Source: an uncultured Alistipes sp. (GTDB taxonomy: Bacteria; Bacteroidota; Bacteroidia; Bacteroidales; Rikenellaceae). From it: DNA of 64,000 nucleotides. Each line of letters begins with the position of its first letter. The first letter of the stretch is position 1. The notes below the pieces were generated by a model, which saw nothing but the letters and a program-made list of their open reading frames with translations, was not told where the DNA came from and did not search any database. The DNA is taken from contig UQYM01000003.1 of assembly GCA_900545315.1 (NCBI GenBank), positions 39,954-103,953 of the forward strand, written 5' to 3'. Shown here piece by piece: positions 49,139-57,008 of this stretch. A program made the translations under genes and the position numbers.

Positions 49139-49846
49139 ATGAAAAAACTTGTCATCTTCACCGGAGCCGGCATGAGCGCCGACAGTGGACTCTCCACCTT
49201 CCGTGATGCGGACGGATTGTGGGATAACTACCGCATCGAAGATGTCTGTACCCCCGAGGCACTGGCCAAAAATCGAAAACTGGTCATCGATTTCTACAAC
49301 ATGCGACGCAAAGAGCTGCTCTCCAAACAACCCAACGCCGGACATCTCGCCATTAAAAAACTCGAGCAATATTTCGATGTCGAGGTCATCACCCAAAATA
49401 TCGATGACCTGCACGAACGTGCCGGCAGTACCCATGTTACACACCTACACGGTGAGCTGAGAAAATTGAGAAGCAGCAAAAACGAAACCTTAACCGTCCC
49501 CATCGAAGGCTGGGAACAACACTACGACGACCGTTGCGAAGATGGTTCCCTGTTGCGGCCGTTCGTCGTCTTCTTCGGCGAGAGTGTACCAATGTTCGAC
49601 CGTGCCACACAGATCGCCTCAACCGCCGATATTTTCGTGATCGTGGGCACCTCACTGGCCGTTTATCCCGCTGCATCGCTGGTGCGTTATATTCGGCCCG
49701 AAATACCGGTCTATCTGGTTGACCCCAATGAACCCGATACACGTGGTATTCGCAACCCGTTGGAGACCATCCGCATGCGGGCTGCCGAAGGGATGCCACT
49801 CCTGGCAGATAAGCTGATCAAAAAGTACGGACAAAAAGAGAATTAA
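49139..49846 (+). CDS. Sirtuin-family NAD-dependent protein deacylase lacking zinc cysteines
   Basis: A 235-residue sirtuin. NAD-binding motifs are complete: FTGAGMSADSGLSTFRDADGLW (residues 7-28), TQNIDDLHERAG (about 85-96) and the catalytic His104 in HLHGEL, plus GTSLAVYPAASL. The small domain, which normally carries four zinc-binding cysteines, has only Cys133, so zinc is probably not bound. Related Bacteroidota proteins share this condition. Removal of acetyl or succinyl groups from lysine is expected from the family. Confidence 0.9.
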   Translation: MKKLVIFTGAGMSADSGLSTFRDADGLWDNYRIEDVCTPEALAKNRKLVIDFYNMRRKELLSKQPNAGHLAIKKLEQYFDVEVITQNIDDLHERAGSTHVTHLHGELRKLRSSKNETLTVPIEGWEQHYDDRCEDGSLLRPFVVFFGESVPMFDRATQIASTADIFVIVGTSLAVYPAASLVRYIRPEIPVYLVDPNEPDTRGIRNPLETIRMRAAEGMPLLADKLIKKYGQKEN

Positions 49847-50067
49847 ATCAAGGATTGCCCAACGGGTGCCTGACACACCTGCGGCATTTCATTAGGCAAC
49901 CAGGACACCTATCAACTTGCCTTCGCGGCATGCGGCTCATGTTAAAGGAGAATTAAAAGCGAGGCACGTCCAGCGAGCACCTGATGTATCTGATACATCT
50001 GCGGCGCTGCCCGCAAGCCCCATACCACTCTCTCCTGCCTTCACAGCGTGAAACTCAAGCAAAAATA
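49847..50067. other. Intergenic stretch with an imperfect repeat
   Basis: The end of the sirtuin gene (GAGAATTAAA followed by CCTGA...CACCTGCGGC) is echoed about 108 bases later (GAGAATTAAA, CCTGA...CATCTGCGGC). The second copy includes a perfect 8-bp hairpin GATGTATC/GATACATC (49983-49999). Confidence 0.5.
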
Positions 50068-50100
50068 AGAGGGCCCGACTGGTATTCAGTCGGGCCCTCT
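50061..50100 (-). terminator. Intrinsic terminator of the CoA-transferase gene
   Basis: Perfect 14-bp GC-rich stem (50068-50081 with 50087-50100); minus strand continues TATTTTTG. Confidence 0.92.
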
Positions 50101-50126
50101 GCTATAAGCCTATTCAGACGACCGGA

Positions 50127-51449
50127 TTATTTGGTCGGAGTAGTTGCTTTAATATAGGCGTGGTGAGGACCGAAACGCTCGAATGCAGCACGATCCAACT
50201 CCTCCTGATGGTCGGGGTGAGCCACTGAAATGATCAAACGGGCACGCTCCTGCATCGATTTACCATACAGATCCACAGCACCATACTCAGTAACAAACCA
50301 GTGTACGTGTGCACGCGTCGTTACCACACCGGCACCATTGGTCAGGGTCGGAGCGATCTTGCTGATTCCCTTATTGGTTACTGAAGGCATGGCAAGAATG
50401 GCTTTACCGCCCTCAGAACGTGAAGCACCATAGATAAAGTCGATCTGACCGCCCACACCCGAGTAGAACTTCGTTCCGAGTGAGTCAGCACAAATCTGAC
50501 CGGTCAAATCCACCTGCAAAGCTGAGTTAATAGCGGTAACCTTCGGGTTTTTAGAAATGATATATGGGTCGTTGGTGTAACCTACATCCATCATCAAGAC
50601 ACCAGGGTTGTTGTCGATGAAGTCATAAACGGTCTGAGATCCCATCAAGAAGGTCGAAACCATCTTACCCTTATCGATCGCTTTGTTACGACCGTTGATT
50701 ACACCGCTCTCTACCAACGGCAATACTCCGTCAGCAAACATTTCGGTGTGGATACCCAGGTTTTTGTGGTTGCCCAACTGTGCCAACACAGCATTCGGAA
50801 TGGCACCGATACCCATCTGCAAGCAGGCACCGTCCTCGATCAACGCTGCACAGTTCTTACCGATAGCGGTCTCGATCTCGTTAGGTACTGAGAAGTGAGC
50901 CTCAACCAGTGGAGTATCATCCTGTACAAAAGTATCGATATCATCAACCGTGATGAAAGCATCACCAAACGAACGAGGAACATGTTTGTTGACCACAGCG
51001 ATCACATGCTCTGCGCACTCAACGGCAGCCAATGTGGCATCTACCGAAGTACCCAAAGAGACATAACCGTGAGCATCAGGTTCAGATACCTGAATCATCG
51101 CCACGTTACATGGCAGTACGCCGCTACGATACAAACGCTGCGTTTCGCTCAAGAAAATAGGAATATAATCGGCATATCCCGACTGGGTCACTTTACGAAC
51201 GTTACTGCCGACAAAGAACGAATCGAGCTGGAAAATCCCCTCGAATTCCGGATCGGCATAAGGTGCAGGACCTTCCGTGTGCAAGTGATGGATATGCACA
51301 TCTTTCAGTTCGTGGTTGCGGCCGCGGTCACACATGGCCTGAATCAGACACTGCGGAGCACTGGCAACACTACTCAAGTGGACATGATCACCCGACTTGA
51401 TAACCTTGACCGCCTCGGCAGCAGACACATATTTGATCTGTTTCTTCAT
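50127..51449 (-). CDS. Acetyl-CoA hydrolase/transferase family CoA-transferase
   Basis: A 440-residue class I CoA-transferase of the 4-hydroxybutyrate/butyryl-CoA:acetate transferase type. The catalytic glutamate is Glu236 in LGIHTEMFADG; the CoA contact region is QMGIGAIPNAVL, and GVGGQIDFIYGASRSEGGKAI follows. It moves CoA between short-chain acyl-CoA and acetate in fermentation. The acyl substrate cannot be settled from sequence; propionyl, butyryl, succinyl or 4-hydroxybutyryl are all possible. Monocistronic, with consensus promoter and terminator. Confidence 0.88.
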   Translation of the reverse strand: MKKQIKYVSAAEAVKVIKSGDHVHLSSVASAPQCLIQAMCDRGRNHELKDVHIHHLHTEGPAPYADPEFEGIFQLDSFFVGSNVRKVTQSGYADYIPIFLSETQRLYRSGVLPCNVAMIQVSEPDAHGYVSLGTSVDATLAAVECAEHVIAVVNKHVPRSFGDAFITVDDIDTFVQDDTPLVEAHFSVPNEIETAIGKNCAALIEDGACLQMGIGAIPNAVLAQLGNHKNLGIHTEMFADGVLPLVESGVINGRNKAIDKGKMVSTFLMGSQTVYDFIDNNPGVLMMDVGYTNDPYIISKNPKVTAINSALQVDLTGQICADSLGTKFYSGVGGQIDFIYGASRSEGGKAILAMPSVTNKGISKIAPTLTNGAGVVTTRAHVHWFVTEYGAVDLYGKSMQERARLIISVAHPDHQEELDRAAFERFGPHHAYIKATTPTK

Positions 51450-51499
51450 GGTGGTTATTAATGAAATGAATTGAAGTTGAAGTTCTGAATATCAGTTTG

Positions 51500-51507
51500 C
51501 AAATGTA
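51500..51507 (-). promoter_or_regulatory. -7 box of the CoA-transferase promoter
   Basis: Minus-strand TACATTTG, exact consensus, with TTTG 23 bases upstream. Leader about 45 bases. Confidence 0.65.
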
Positions 51508-51519
51508 ATATTTTTTCAG

Positions 51520-51997
51520 ATCGGAAACTGCAAAAACAACGTAAAAGTTCGCGCAATCGAAAGGAAACCCTCTTGCGGACCAAATGCCTCAACCAAACGG
51601 CCACTCCTCCCACTCTCGGTCAACGTTTTCCCCAACAAGACCGCATCGATTTTGTACCGCATAAAACCGCCCGTTTCCTTCTCTCGCCGTTCTCAGGAAA
51701 TTCGCCCAAACAAATTTCTCAGCCTCACTCCAGTTTGCTGCCATAGATGCAGTCAGAGCATCTTTCCACTCTTCGGACCGTCACACAATATGACAACTGT
51801 TCCTCGACAAATGCGACTGTCCACATCCGCCCCGCAAAAAAAAGAAGCAGGTAAAAAAGCAAGCCCCCGCTATCACAAAATCGAGCCACCGAAATCAGCG
51901 ACCCGCAGCAAACCTACCATTACTTTTTATGGTTATCGATGACAACGCTGACAACAACTTTTTCACCTTTACATTACACCATCCTCTCCCCCACAAA
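51520..51997. other. Gene-free stretch between the CoA-transferase and fumarase genes
   Basis: About 480 bases, C-rich on the plus strand. A 96-codon plus-strand frame (51652-51942, TTG start) has no recognisable features. Nothing else supported. Confidence 0.5.
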
Positions 51998-52031
51998 AAA
52001 ATTGGGACCATCTTTCGAAAGTCCCAATTTT
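51991..52031 (-). terminator. Intrinsic terminator of the fumarase gene
   Basis: 11-bp stem (51998-52008 with 52021-52031), 12-base loop; the minus strand continues TTTGTGG. It begins 19 bases after the fumarase stop. Confidence 0.75.
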
Positions 52032-52049
52032 CTATAAACGTCACTAAAA

Positions 52050-53660
52050 CTATTTCTTGAACTCAGCAAAGAAGTCGTTGCCTTTGTCGTCCACCAGCAA
52101 GAAGGCCGGGAAGTTCTCGACGTAAATCTTGCGGACAGCCTCCATACCCAGTTCCGGGAAGTCAACCACCTCAACCGATTTGATGCTGTTCTTGGCCAAA
52201 ACGGCGGCTGGACCTCCAATCGAACCCAGATAGAAGCCGCCATGTTTCTTGCAGGCGTCCGTAACAGCCTGAGAACGGTTACCCTTGGCAACCATCACCA
52301 TCGAACCGCCCAGACTCTGGAACAGATCCACGTACGGGTCCATACGACCTGCTGTGGTCGGGCCGAAGCTACCCGATGCCATACCCTGCGGAGTCTTGGC
52401 AGGACCTGCATAATAAATCGGGTGCTTCTTGAAGTATTCCGGCATCGGTTTGCCCTCTTCGATCATCTGTTTGATGCGAGCATGTGCAATATCACGCGCT
52501 ACAATCAACGTACCCTTCACATTAAAGCGGGTCTTAACCGGATATTTCGACAAGGTCTCACGTACTTTGTCCATACCCTCATCGAGATCCAACTCAACAG
52601 CAGGCTGCATATTGGGTGCCTCCTTAGGCAGGAAACGGGCCGGATTCTTCTCGAGCTGTTCGAGGAAAATACCCTCCGGAGTAATCTTGGCCTTGATGTT
52701 ACGGTCTGCGCTGCAGCTAACGCCAATACCTACCGGGCAAGAGGCAGCATGACGTGGCATACGAATCACCCGTACATCGTGAACGAGATATTTACCACCG
52801 AACTGAGCACCAACTCCGCACTCACGGCAGATCTTCAGCACCTTCTCTTCCCACTCCAGATCACGGAAAGCACGGCCGCCTTCGTTACCACTGGTTGGCA
52901 GATTGTCCAGATAACCAGCCGATGCCTTCTTGACAGCCGAGAGGTTAGCCTCAGCTGAGGTACCGCCAATCACAATCGCCAAATGGTAGGGAGGACATGC
53001 TGCCGTTCCCAAATCCATGATATGGGTCTTGATAAAGTTGGTCAGGTTCTCCTCGGTCAACAGCGCCTTGGTCTGCTGATACAGGAAAGTCTTATTGGCC
53101 GATCCACCACCTTTGGTGATGAACAGGAATTTGTACTCGTTGCCCTGAGTAGCATAGATGTCGATTTGAGCCGGCAGGTTCGTGCCACTGTTCTTCTCCT
53201 CGATCATCGTGAAAGGAACCACCTGCGAATAACGAAGATTGCGCTCCTTGTAGGTCTCGTAAACACCCTTCGACAACGCCTCGGCATCGTTCGCTCCGGT
53301 GTAAACATCCTCACCCTTCTTACCGATTACAATCGCCGTACCGGTATCCTGACAGGTGGGAAGCTCTCCCTCTGCGGCAACCGTCTGGTTAATCAGCATC
53401 GTGTAGGCAACAAACTTGTCGTTGTCGGTAGCCTCCGGATCCTTCAGAATGTTGGCCAACTTCTGAAGATGCGCCGCACGCAGATAGAACGAAACATCAC
53501 TGAACGCCGCTTTGGACAATACCTCCAAACCTTTGGGATCTACCTTGAGAATTTTGCGGCCATCGCACTCGACAACCTTCACGTAATCCTTCGTAAGCAG
53601 ACGATACTCCGTTGTGTCGGCCGACAACGGGAACGGCTCCTGATACTTGAACTCTGACAT
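52050..53660 (-). CDS. Fumarate hydratase class I
   Basis: A 536-residue iron-sulfur fumarase of the single-chain FumA/FumB type. Cluster cysteines are expected in [29 protein letters not shown] and the [12 protein letters not shown] region. The N-terminal alpha-like and C-terminal beta-like parts (GLEVLSK to about 330; from about 350 [19 protein letters not shown]) are fused. It interconverts fumarate and malate; the oxygen-sensitive 4Fe-4S cluster suits an anaerobe. With aspA it links aspartate and malate to fumarate reduction. Monocistronic. Confidence 0.95.
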   Translation of the reverse strand: MSEFKYQEPFPLSADTTEYRLLTKDYVKVVECDGRKILKVDPKGLEVLSKAAFSDVSFYLRAAHLQKLANILKDPEATDNDKFVAYTMLINQTVAAEGELPTCQDTGTAIVIGKKGEDVYTGANDAEALSKGVYETYKERNLRYSQVVPFTMIEEKNSGTNLPAQIDIYATQGNEYKFLFITKGGGSANKTFLYQQTKALLTEENLTNFIKTHIMDLGTAACPPYHLAIVIGGTSAEANLSAVKKASAGYLDNLPTSGNEGGRAFRDLEWEEKVLKICRECGVGAQFGGKYLVHDVRVIRMPRHAASCPVGIGVSCSADRNIKAKITPEGIFLEQLEKNPARFLPKEAPNMQPAVELDLDEGMDKVRETLSKYPVKTRFNVKGTLIVARDIAHARIKQMIEEGKPMPEYFKKHPIYYAGPAKTPQGMASGSFGPTTAGRMDPYVDLFQSLGGSMVMVAKGNRSQAVTDACKKHGGFYLGSIGGPAAVLAKNSIKSVEVVDFPELGMEAVRKIYVENFPAFLLVDDKGNDFFAEFKK

Positions 53661-53702
53661 ATCTCTGTTTATTGATTTGTGTTAAACGTTATTTCTGATA
53701 CG

Positions 53703-53710
53703 CAAAGGTA
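53703..53710 (-). promoter_or_regulatory. -7 box of the fumarase promoter
   Basis: Minus-strand TACCTTTG, exact consensus, with TTG about 22 bases upstream. Leader about 35 bases. Confidence 0.65.
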
Positions 53711-54040
53711 AAAATATTTGTACGGATTCCGACAACCACACTCCGATAACACAATAAAAAACTACCCCCAATCCATCTTTTAACCACGTATATAGTAATA
53801 AGTAAATACTTTCCTCAATGCCTTGTGTAGTGCCCAGAAGCACTGATCTCTCCCCCCTATTCTTGCCTATTCTTGCAGAGCTTTTTCAACAAGCAGAACA
53901 CCATATAGCGTACAAGACTCGCATCGCAAGGTGCAGGATCAATATAAATGATACATGGTTGTTTGACAATGATCGCAACTCACGAATAAAAACAAGCCCC
54001 GTCCAATTTCGCTCTGCCTCAAACCCTAAAATCAAAAAAG
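53711..54040. other. Gene-free stretch upstream of rpsF
   Basis: About 330 bases between divergent promoters. A 10-base tandem repeat CCTATTCTTG lies near 53857. No gene recognised. Confidence 0.5.
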
Positions 54041-54072
54041 TTTGCTTTTTTTAGAAAAATACGATACATTTG
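54041..54072 (+). promoter_or_regulatory. Promoter of the rpsF-rpsR-rplI operon
   Basis: TTTG (54041-54044), 20-base spacer, TACATTTG (54065-54072). It lies between the in-frame upstream start and the ATG at 54108, supporting the latter. Confidence 0.8.
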
Positions 54073-54107
54073 TGGCTCAAATTTCAAACACTTTTAAAAA
54101 TCGCATT

Positions 54108-54449
54108 ATGAACCATTACGAAACCGTTTTCATTGCTACACCGGTTCTCTCTGATGTTCAGATGAAAGAGGCTGCTAGCAAATTCCGCGGTGTCATCACC
54201 GAAAACGGCGGTCAAATCGTTAGCGAAGAGGATTGGGGTCTGCGTAAGTTGGCCTATCCTATTCAGAAAAAGACCACCGGCTTCTACTATCTCATGGAGT
54301 TCACCGGCGAAGGCGACCTCGTTGAGAAACTCGAAACCCAGTATCGTCGTGACGAGCGTGTCATCCGTTTCCTCACCTTCAAAATGGATAAATACGCCGT
54401 TGAATACGCCGAAAAACGTAGAAACAAAAAAAACGCTAAACAAGAGTAA
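54108..54449 (+). CDS. rpsF: 30S ribosomal protein S6
   Basis: A 113-residue S6 with [18 protein letters not shown], the central [26 protein letters not shown] block and [18 protein letters not shown]. It pairs with S18 on the platform of the 30S subunit. First gene of the S6-S18-L9 operon, whose order is conserved in many phyla. The ATG at 54108 follows the promoter. Confidence 0.98.
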   Translation: MNHYETVFIATPVLSDVQMKEAASKFRGVITENGGQIVSEEDWGLRKLAYPIQKKTTGFYYLMEFTGEGDLVEKLETQYRRDERVIRFLTFKMDKYAVEYAEKRRNKKNAKQE

Positions 54450-54454
54450 AAGCC

Positions 54455-54724
54455 ATGGCACAGACTCAATCAGAAATCAGATATCTCAACCCTCCTACAG
54501 TAGAGGTTAAGAAGAAAAAATATTGCCGCTTCAAAAAAGCCGGTATCAAATACGTCGATTACAAAGACGCTGAATTCCTTAAGAAGTTCCTCAACGAACA
54601 GGGTAAAATCCTCCCTCGCCGTCTGACCGGTACCTCGCAGAAATTCCAGAAAAAGGTGGCTACCGCTGTTAAACGTGCCCGCCACTTGGCTATCCTGCCA
54701 TTCGTAACTGATATGTTCAAATAA
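54455..54724 (+). CDS. rpsR: 30S ribosomal protein S18
   Basis: An 89-residue S18 with [62 protein letters not shown], the conserved body of the protein. Its single Cys in KYCRF is typical. It starts 5 bases after rpsF. Confidence 0.98.
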   Translation: MAQTQSEIRYLNPPTVEVKKKKYCRFKKAGIKYVDYKDAEFLKKFLNEQGKILPRRLTGTSQKFQKKVATAVKRARHLAILPFVTDMFK

Positions 54725-54744
54725 TCAAAACCGGAGGACCCATC

Positions 54745-55188
54745 ATGCAAGTAATTCTGAAGAAAGACATTGAGAAGTTGGGCTACGCCGACGAGATCGT
54801 AGATGTTCGCCCCGGTTATGCCAATAACTACCTGATTCCGCAGGGTTATGCCATCAGCGCTACCACTTCTGCAAAAAAAGTGCTGGCTGAAACCCTCAAA
54901 CAGCGCGCTCACAAAGAGGCGAAACTCGTTGCCGACGCTGAAGCTCTGGCCGCTAAACTGGCTGAAACCGCTCTCACCATCGCTGCTAAGGCTGAAGAGG
55001 GCCGTATCTTCGGTTCAGTAACCGCTGCCGACCTGGCCGCTGCACTCGAGAAACTCGATATCGCTGTGGATCGTAAAAACATCTCTCTCGAGGCCGTTAA
55101 AACCCTCGGTGAGTACGAAGCCAAAGTTAAAATCTACAAAGGCATCAACGGTACTATCAAATTCAGTGTCGTTGCTGAAGAGGCTTAA
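54745..55188 (+). CDS. rplI: 50S ribosomal protein L9
   Basis: A 147-residue L9: N-terminal RNA-binding domain (MQVILKKDIEKLGYADEIVDVRPGYANNYLIPQG), long connecting helix rich in Ala/Glu/Lys, and C-terminal domain containing GRIFGSVTAADLAAAL. A good Shine-Dalgarno-like GGAGG lies upstream of its ATG. Last gene before a strong terminator. Confidence 0.98.
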   Translation: MQVILKKDIEKLGYADEIVDVRPGYANNYLIPQGYAISATTSAKKVLAETLKQRAHKEAKLVADAEALAAKLAETALTIAAKAEEGRIFGSVTAADLAAALEKLDIAVDRKNISLEAVKTLGEYEAKVKIYKGINGTIKFSVVAEEA

Positions 55189-55203
55189 TAAACTTTCACA
55201 ATC

Positions 55204-55245
55204 AAATAAAAGAGGCAGCCAAATGGCTGCCTCTTTTATTTTGCT
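55204..55245 (+). terminator. Intrinsic terminator of the rpsF-rpsR-rplI operon
   Basis: Perfect 18-bp inverted repeat (55204-55221 with 55224-55241) followed by TTGC. The A run before and T run after the stem allow action in both directions. Confidence 0.92.
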
Positions 55246-55860
55246 CTCTCTTCCTTATTCATATTCATAAGCGATCATAAGCGAGATAAAGCATGGGCCA
55301 GTGAATGTTCTGAGTCAAGCTTCTTGCCTCGCCCAGCATAATTTAGACAGGATTGCAGGATGCGCGCGGGTATGTTCGAGTATTATTCGGGGATCACTCT
55401 TGAGAGTTTGAATGAAGCCAGATGTGGCGCTCAGGATGGCATACGGTAGCGCTCACGGCACTCGTGGAGCTGTTCGGGAAGACACTAACGGTGGGGCCTG
55501 CAAGTGATCAGAAGTGTCTTGGCGCTTGCTTAGAATAACCTCACGGGCGATATTAGGGCAGATGTCCGAGGACGGCACAAGGAGCGCTCGGGATGAGACT
55601 TGGGAGGAATTCGAGGAAACTCGAAGAAAGCACTCACGGGCGTACTCAAGGGAATGTTGGTGAGGATTACACTTAAACAGTGTGAAAAGGCAGAAAGAGC
55701 AGCAGGGCGTAAAGAATGGTGTATCCTGAAAATATACAGAAGAGGTTGAAGCAAGCCAAGATTAGCCAAACAATGCTACCTATTTGTCCAAATTAGGCCG
55801 ATTCGTTCACTTTATGTCCACACCCCTATGTGGAAAGTTATCAATAGCTCAGTCAACAAA
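55246..55860. other. Non-coding segment with reversed base skew
   Basis: About 615 bases without a credible gene. From about 55340 to 55720 the plus strand has clearly more G than C (for example 55561-55620), opposite to most of the window. Recurring short motifs include CACGGGCG (near 55542 and 55635) and CACTC. No tRNA or known RNA was recognised. Confidence 0.5.
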
Positions 55861-55892
55861 AATAGGGGCGATTCAAGTGAATCGCCCCTATT
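55855..55892 (-). terminator. Intrinsic terminator of the nadK-bamA-ompH operon
   Basis: Perfect 15-bp stem (55861-55875 with 55878-55892) and a two-base centre; minus strand continues with T-rich TTTTGTTG. It lies 31 bases after the last ompH stop codon. Confidence 0.9.
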
Positions 55893-55922
55893 GTATATAC
55901 GGTAAACCAATTAGGTCTCTAC

Positions 55923-56456
55923 CTATTTGGCAGCATCCGGCTTATCAACAATACCCAACTCCTTCTTGACCATAGGAAGAATATTGGTAACCGTCGATTT
56001 GTTATAATATGCCATCGCACCGGCTGATTCATCGAAAATAATCGTGAATCCGTTCGCCTCAGCTACCTTTGCAATAGCCTGCTGAGCCTTCTCTACAACC
56101 GGACCCATCAACTGTTGCTGCATCTTCTGGCCATCCTGCTCTGCTGCCTGACGAAAATCTTCATAGCGTTTCTGCAAATCCTGCAACTCACGCTCTTTCA
56201 ACTGGCGGGTTGATTCACTCATCGTCTCAGAATTTTTCTGATAATCCATGTACTTGTTGTTGAATTCAACCTGAATTGTCTCCAATTGACTATTCTGTTC
56301 CTCAGCAAATTTCTGGAATTTGGTCAATGCAGAATCACGCTCAGGCATCGCAGTAATCAACTCCTGTGAGTTAATGTATCCAAATTTCTGAGCATAAGTT
56401 GTTGTGCCGCAAATCAGCAGCCCCGCAAGTAAAGTCAGTTTCAAAAGGTTTCTCAT
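55923..56456 (-). CDS. OmpH/Skp-family periplasmic chaperone (second copy)
   Basis: A 177-residue secreted protein: signal peptide (MRNLLKLTLLAGLLICGTTTYAQ), KFGYINSQELITAMPERDSA start of the mature protein, a long charged coiled coil (residues about 45-130), and a C-terminal VAEANGFTIIFDESAGAMAYY segment. Skp-type trimers hold unfolded outer-membrane proteins in their coiled-coil arms for delivery to BamA. It is the last gene of the operon, 21 bases after the first copy. Confidence 0.92.
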   Translation of the reverse strand: MRNLLKLTLLAGLLICGTTTYAQKFGYINSQELITAMPERDSALTKFQKFAEEQNSQLETIQVEFNNKYMDYQKNSETMSESTRQLKERELQDLQKRYEDFRQAAEQDGQKMQQQLMGPVVEKAQQAIAKVAEANGFTIIFDESAGAMAYYNKSTVTNILPMVKKELGIVDKPDAAK

Positions 56457-56477
56457 AACAGTAATACTTAAAGCTGT

Positions 56478-56987
56478 TTATTTATTTAAAAGATTGATTA
56501 CATCCTCTGTTTTGTCCAGAGAAGGCGAATAATACAACAACGTCTGATTGTTCACCACATCCAATACCATCGTGTATTGGTGAGCCTGTGCATAGCTGTT
56601 AATCACCGCAAACACCCGCTCCTGGATCGGTTTGATCAACTCAGTGCGCTTCTTCATCAAATCTCCCTTCGGGCCCAGAACATCCTGCTGATATTGCTGT
56701 ACCTCCTTTTCCAAATTGGACAGCTCCTGCTCCTTCGCAGCACGTTTGGTTTCCGACAGATAATTGCGCTGTACCTGATAATTGCCATATGCCTCTTCTA
56801 ACATCTTGTAGGCATCCTCAACATTCTTCTGATACTGCTTGGCCAACGTATCCAATTTGGCAATCGCCGCATTATAATCTGCCTGAGATTTGAATACCTT
56901 CTCTGAGTTTACAAAGATATAATTTTGTGCGTAAACTCCGCCTCCCGCGAAAAGTAAAATTACGCAAATCAACCAAAACTTTTTCAT
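56478..56987 (-). CDS. OmpH/Skp-family periplasmic chaperone (first copy)
   Basis: A 169-residue protein with signal peptide (MKKFWLICVILLFAGGGVYAQ), an NYIFVNSEKVFKSQADYNAA start and a coiled coil rich in Lys/Glu/Gln. It ends YTMVLDVVNNQTLLYYSPSLDKTEDVINLLNK. It lies 21 bases after bamA. The two copies differ clearly in sequence, so the duplication is old; possibly they form mixed trimers. Confidence 0.92.
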   Translation of the reverse strand: MKKFWLICVILLFAGGGVYAQNYIFVNSEKVFKSQADYNAAIAKLDTLAKQYQKNVEDAYKMLEEAYGNYQVQRNYLSETKRAAKEQELSNLEKEVQQYQQDVLGPKGDLMKKRTELIKPIQERVFAVINSYAQAHQYTMVLDVVNNQTLLYYSPSLDKTEDVINLLNK

Positions 56988-57008
56988 AGATAGTCGTGTT
57001 ATATAGGT

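Noticed and set aside
51652..51942. 96-codon plus-strand frame between the CoA-transferase and fumarase genes
   Set aside because: TTG start and low-complexity basic composition suggest chance.
55813..55850. DnaA-box-like sequences (TTATGTCCACA, TGTGGAAAG, TTATCAATA) suggesting an origin
   Set aside because: None matches TTATCCACA exactly, no AT-rich unwinding region or dnaA gene is nearby, and the ordinary skew resumes beyond it.
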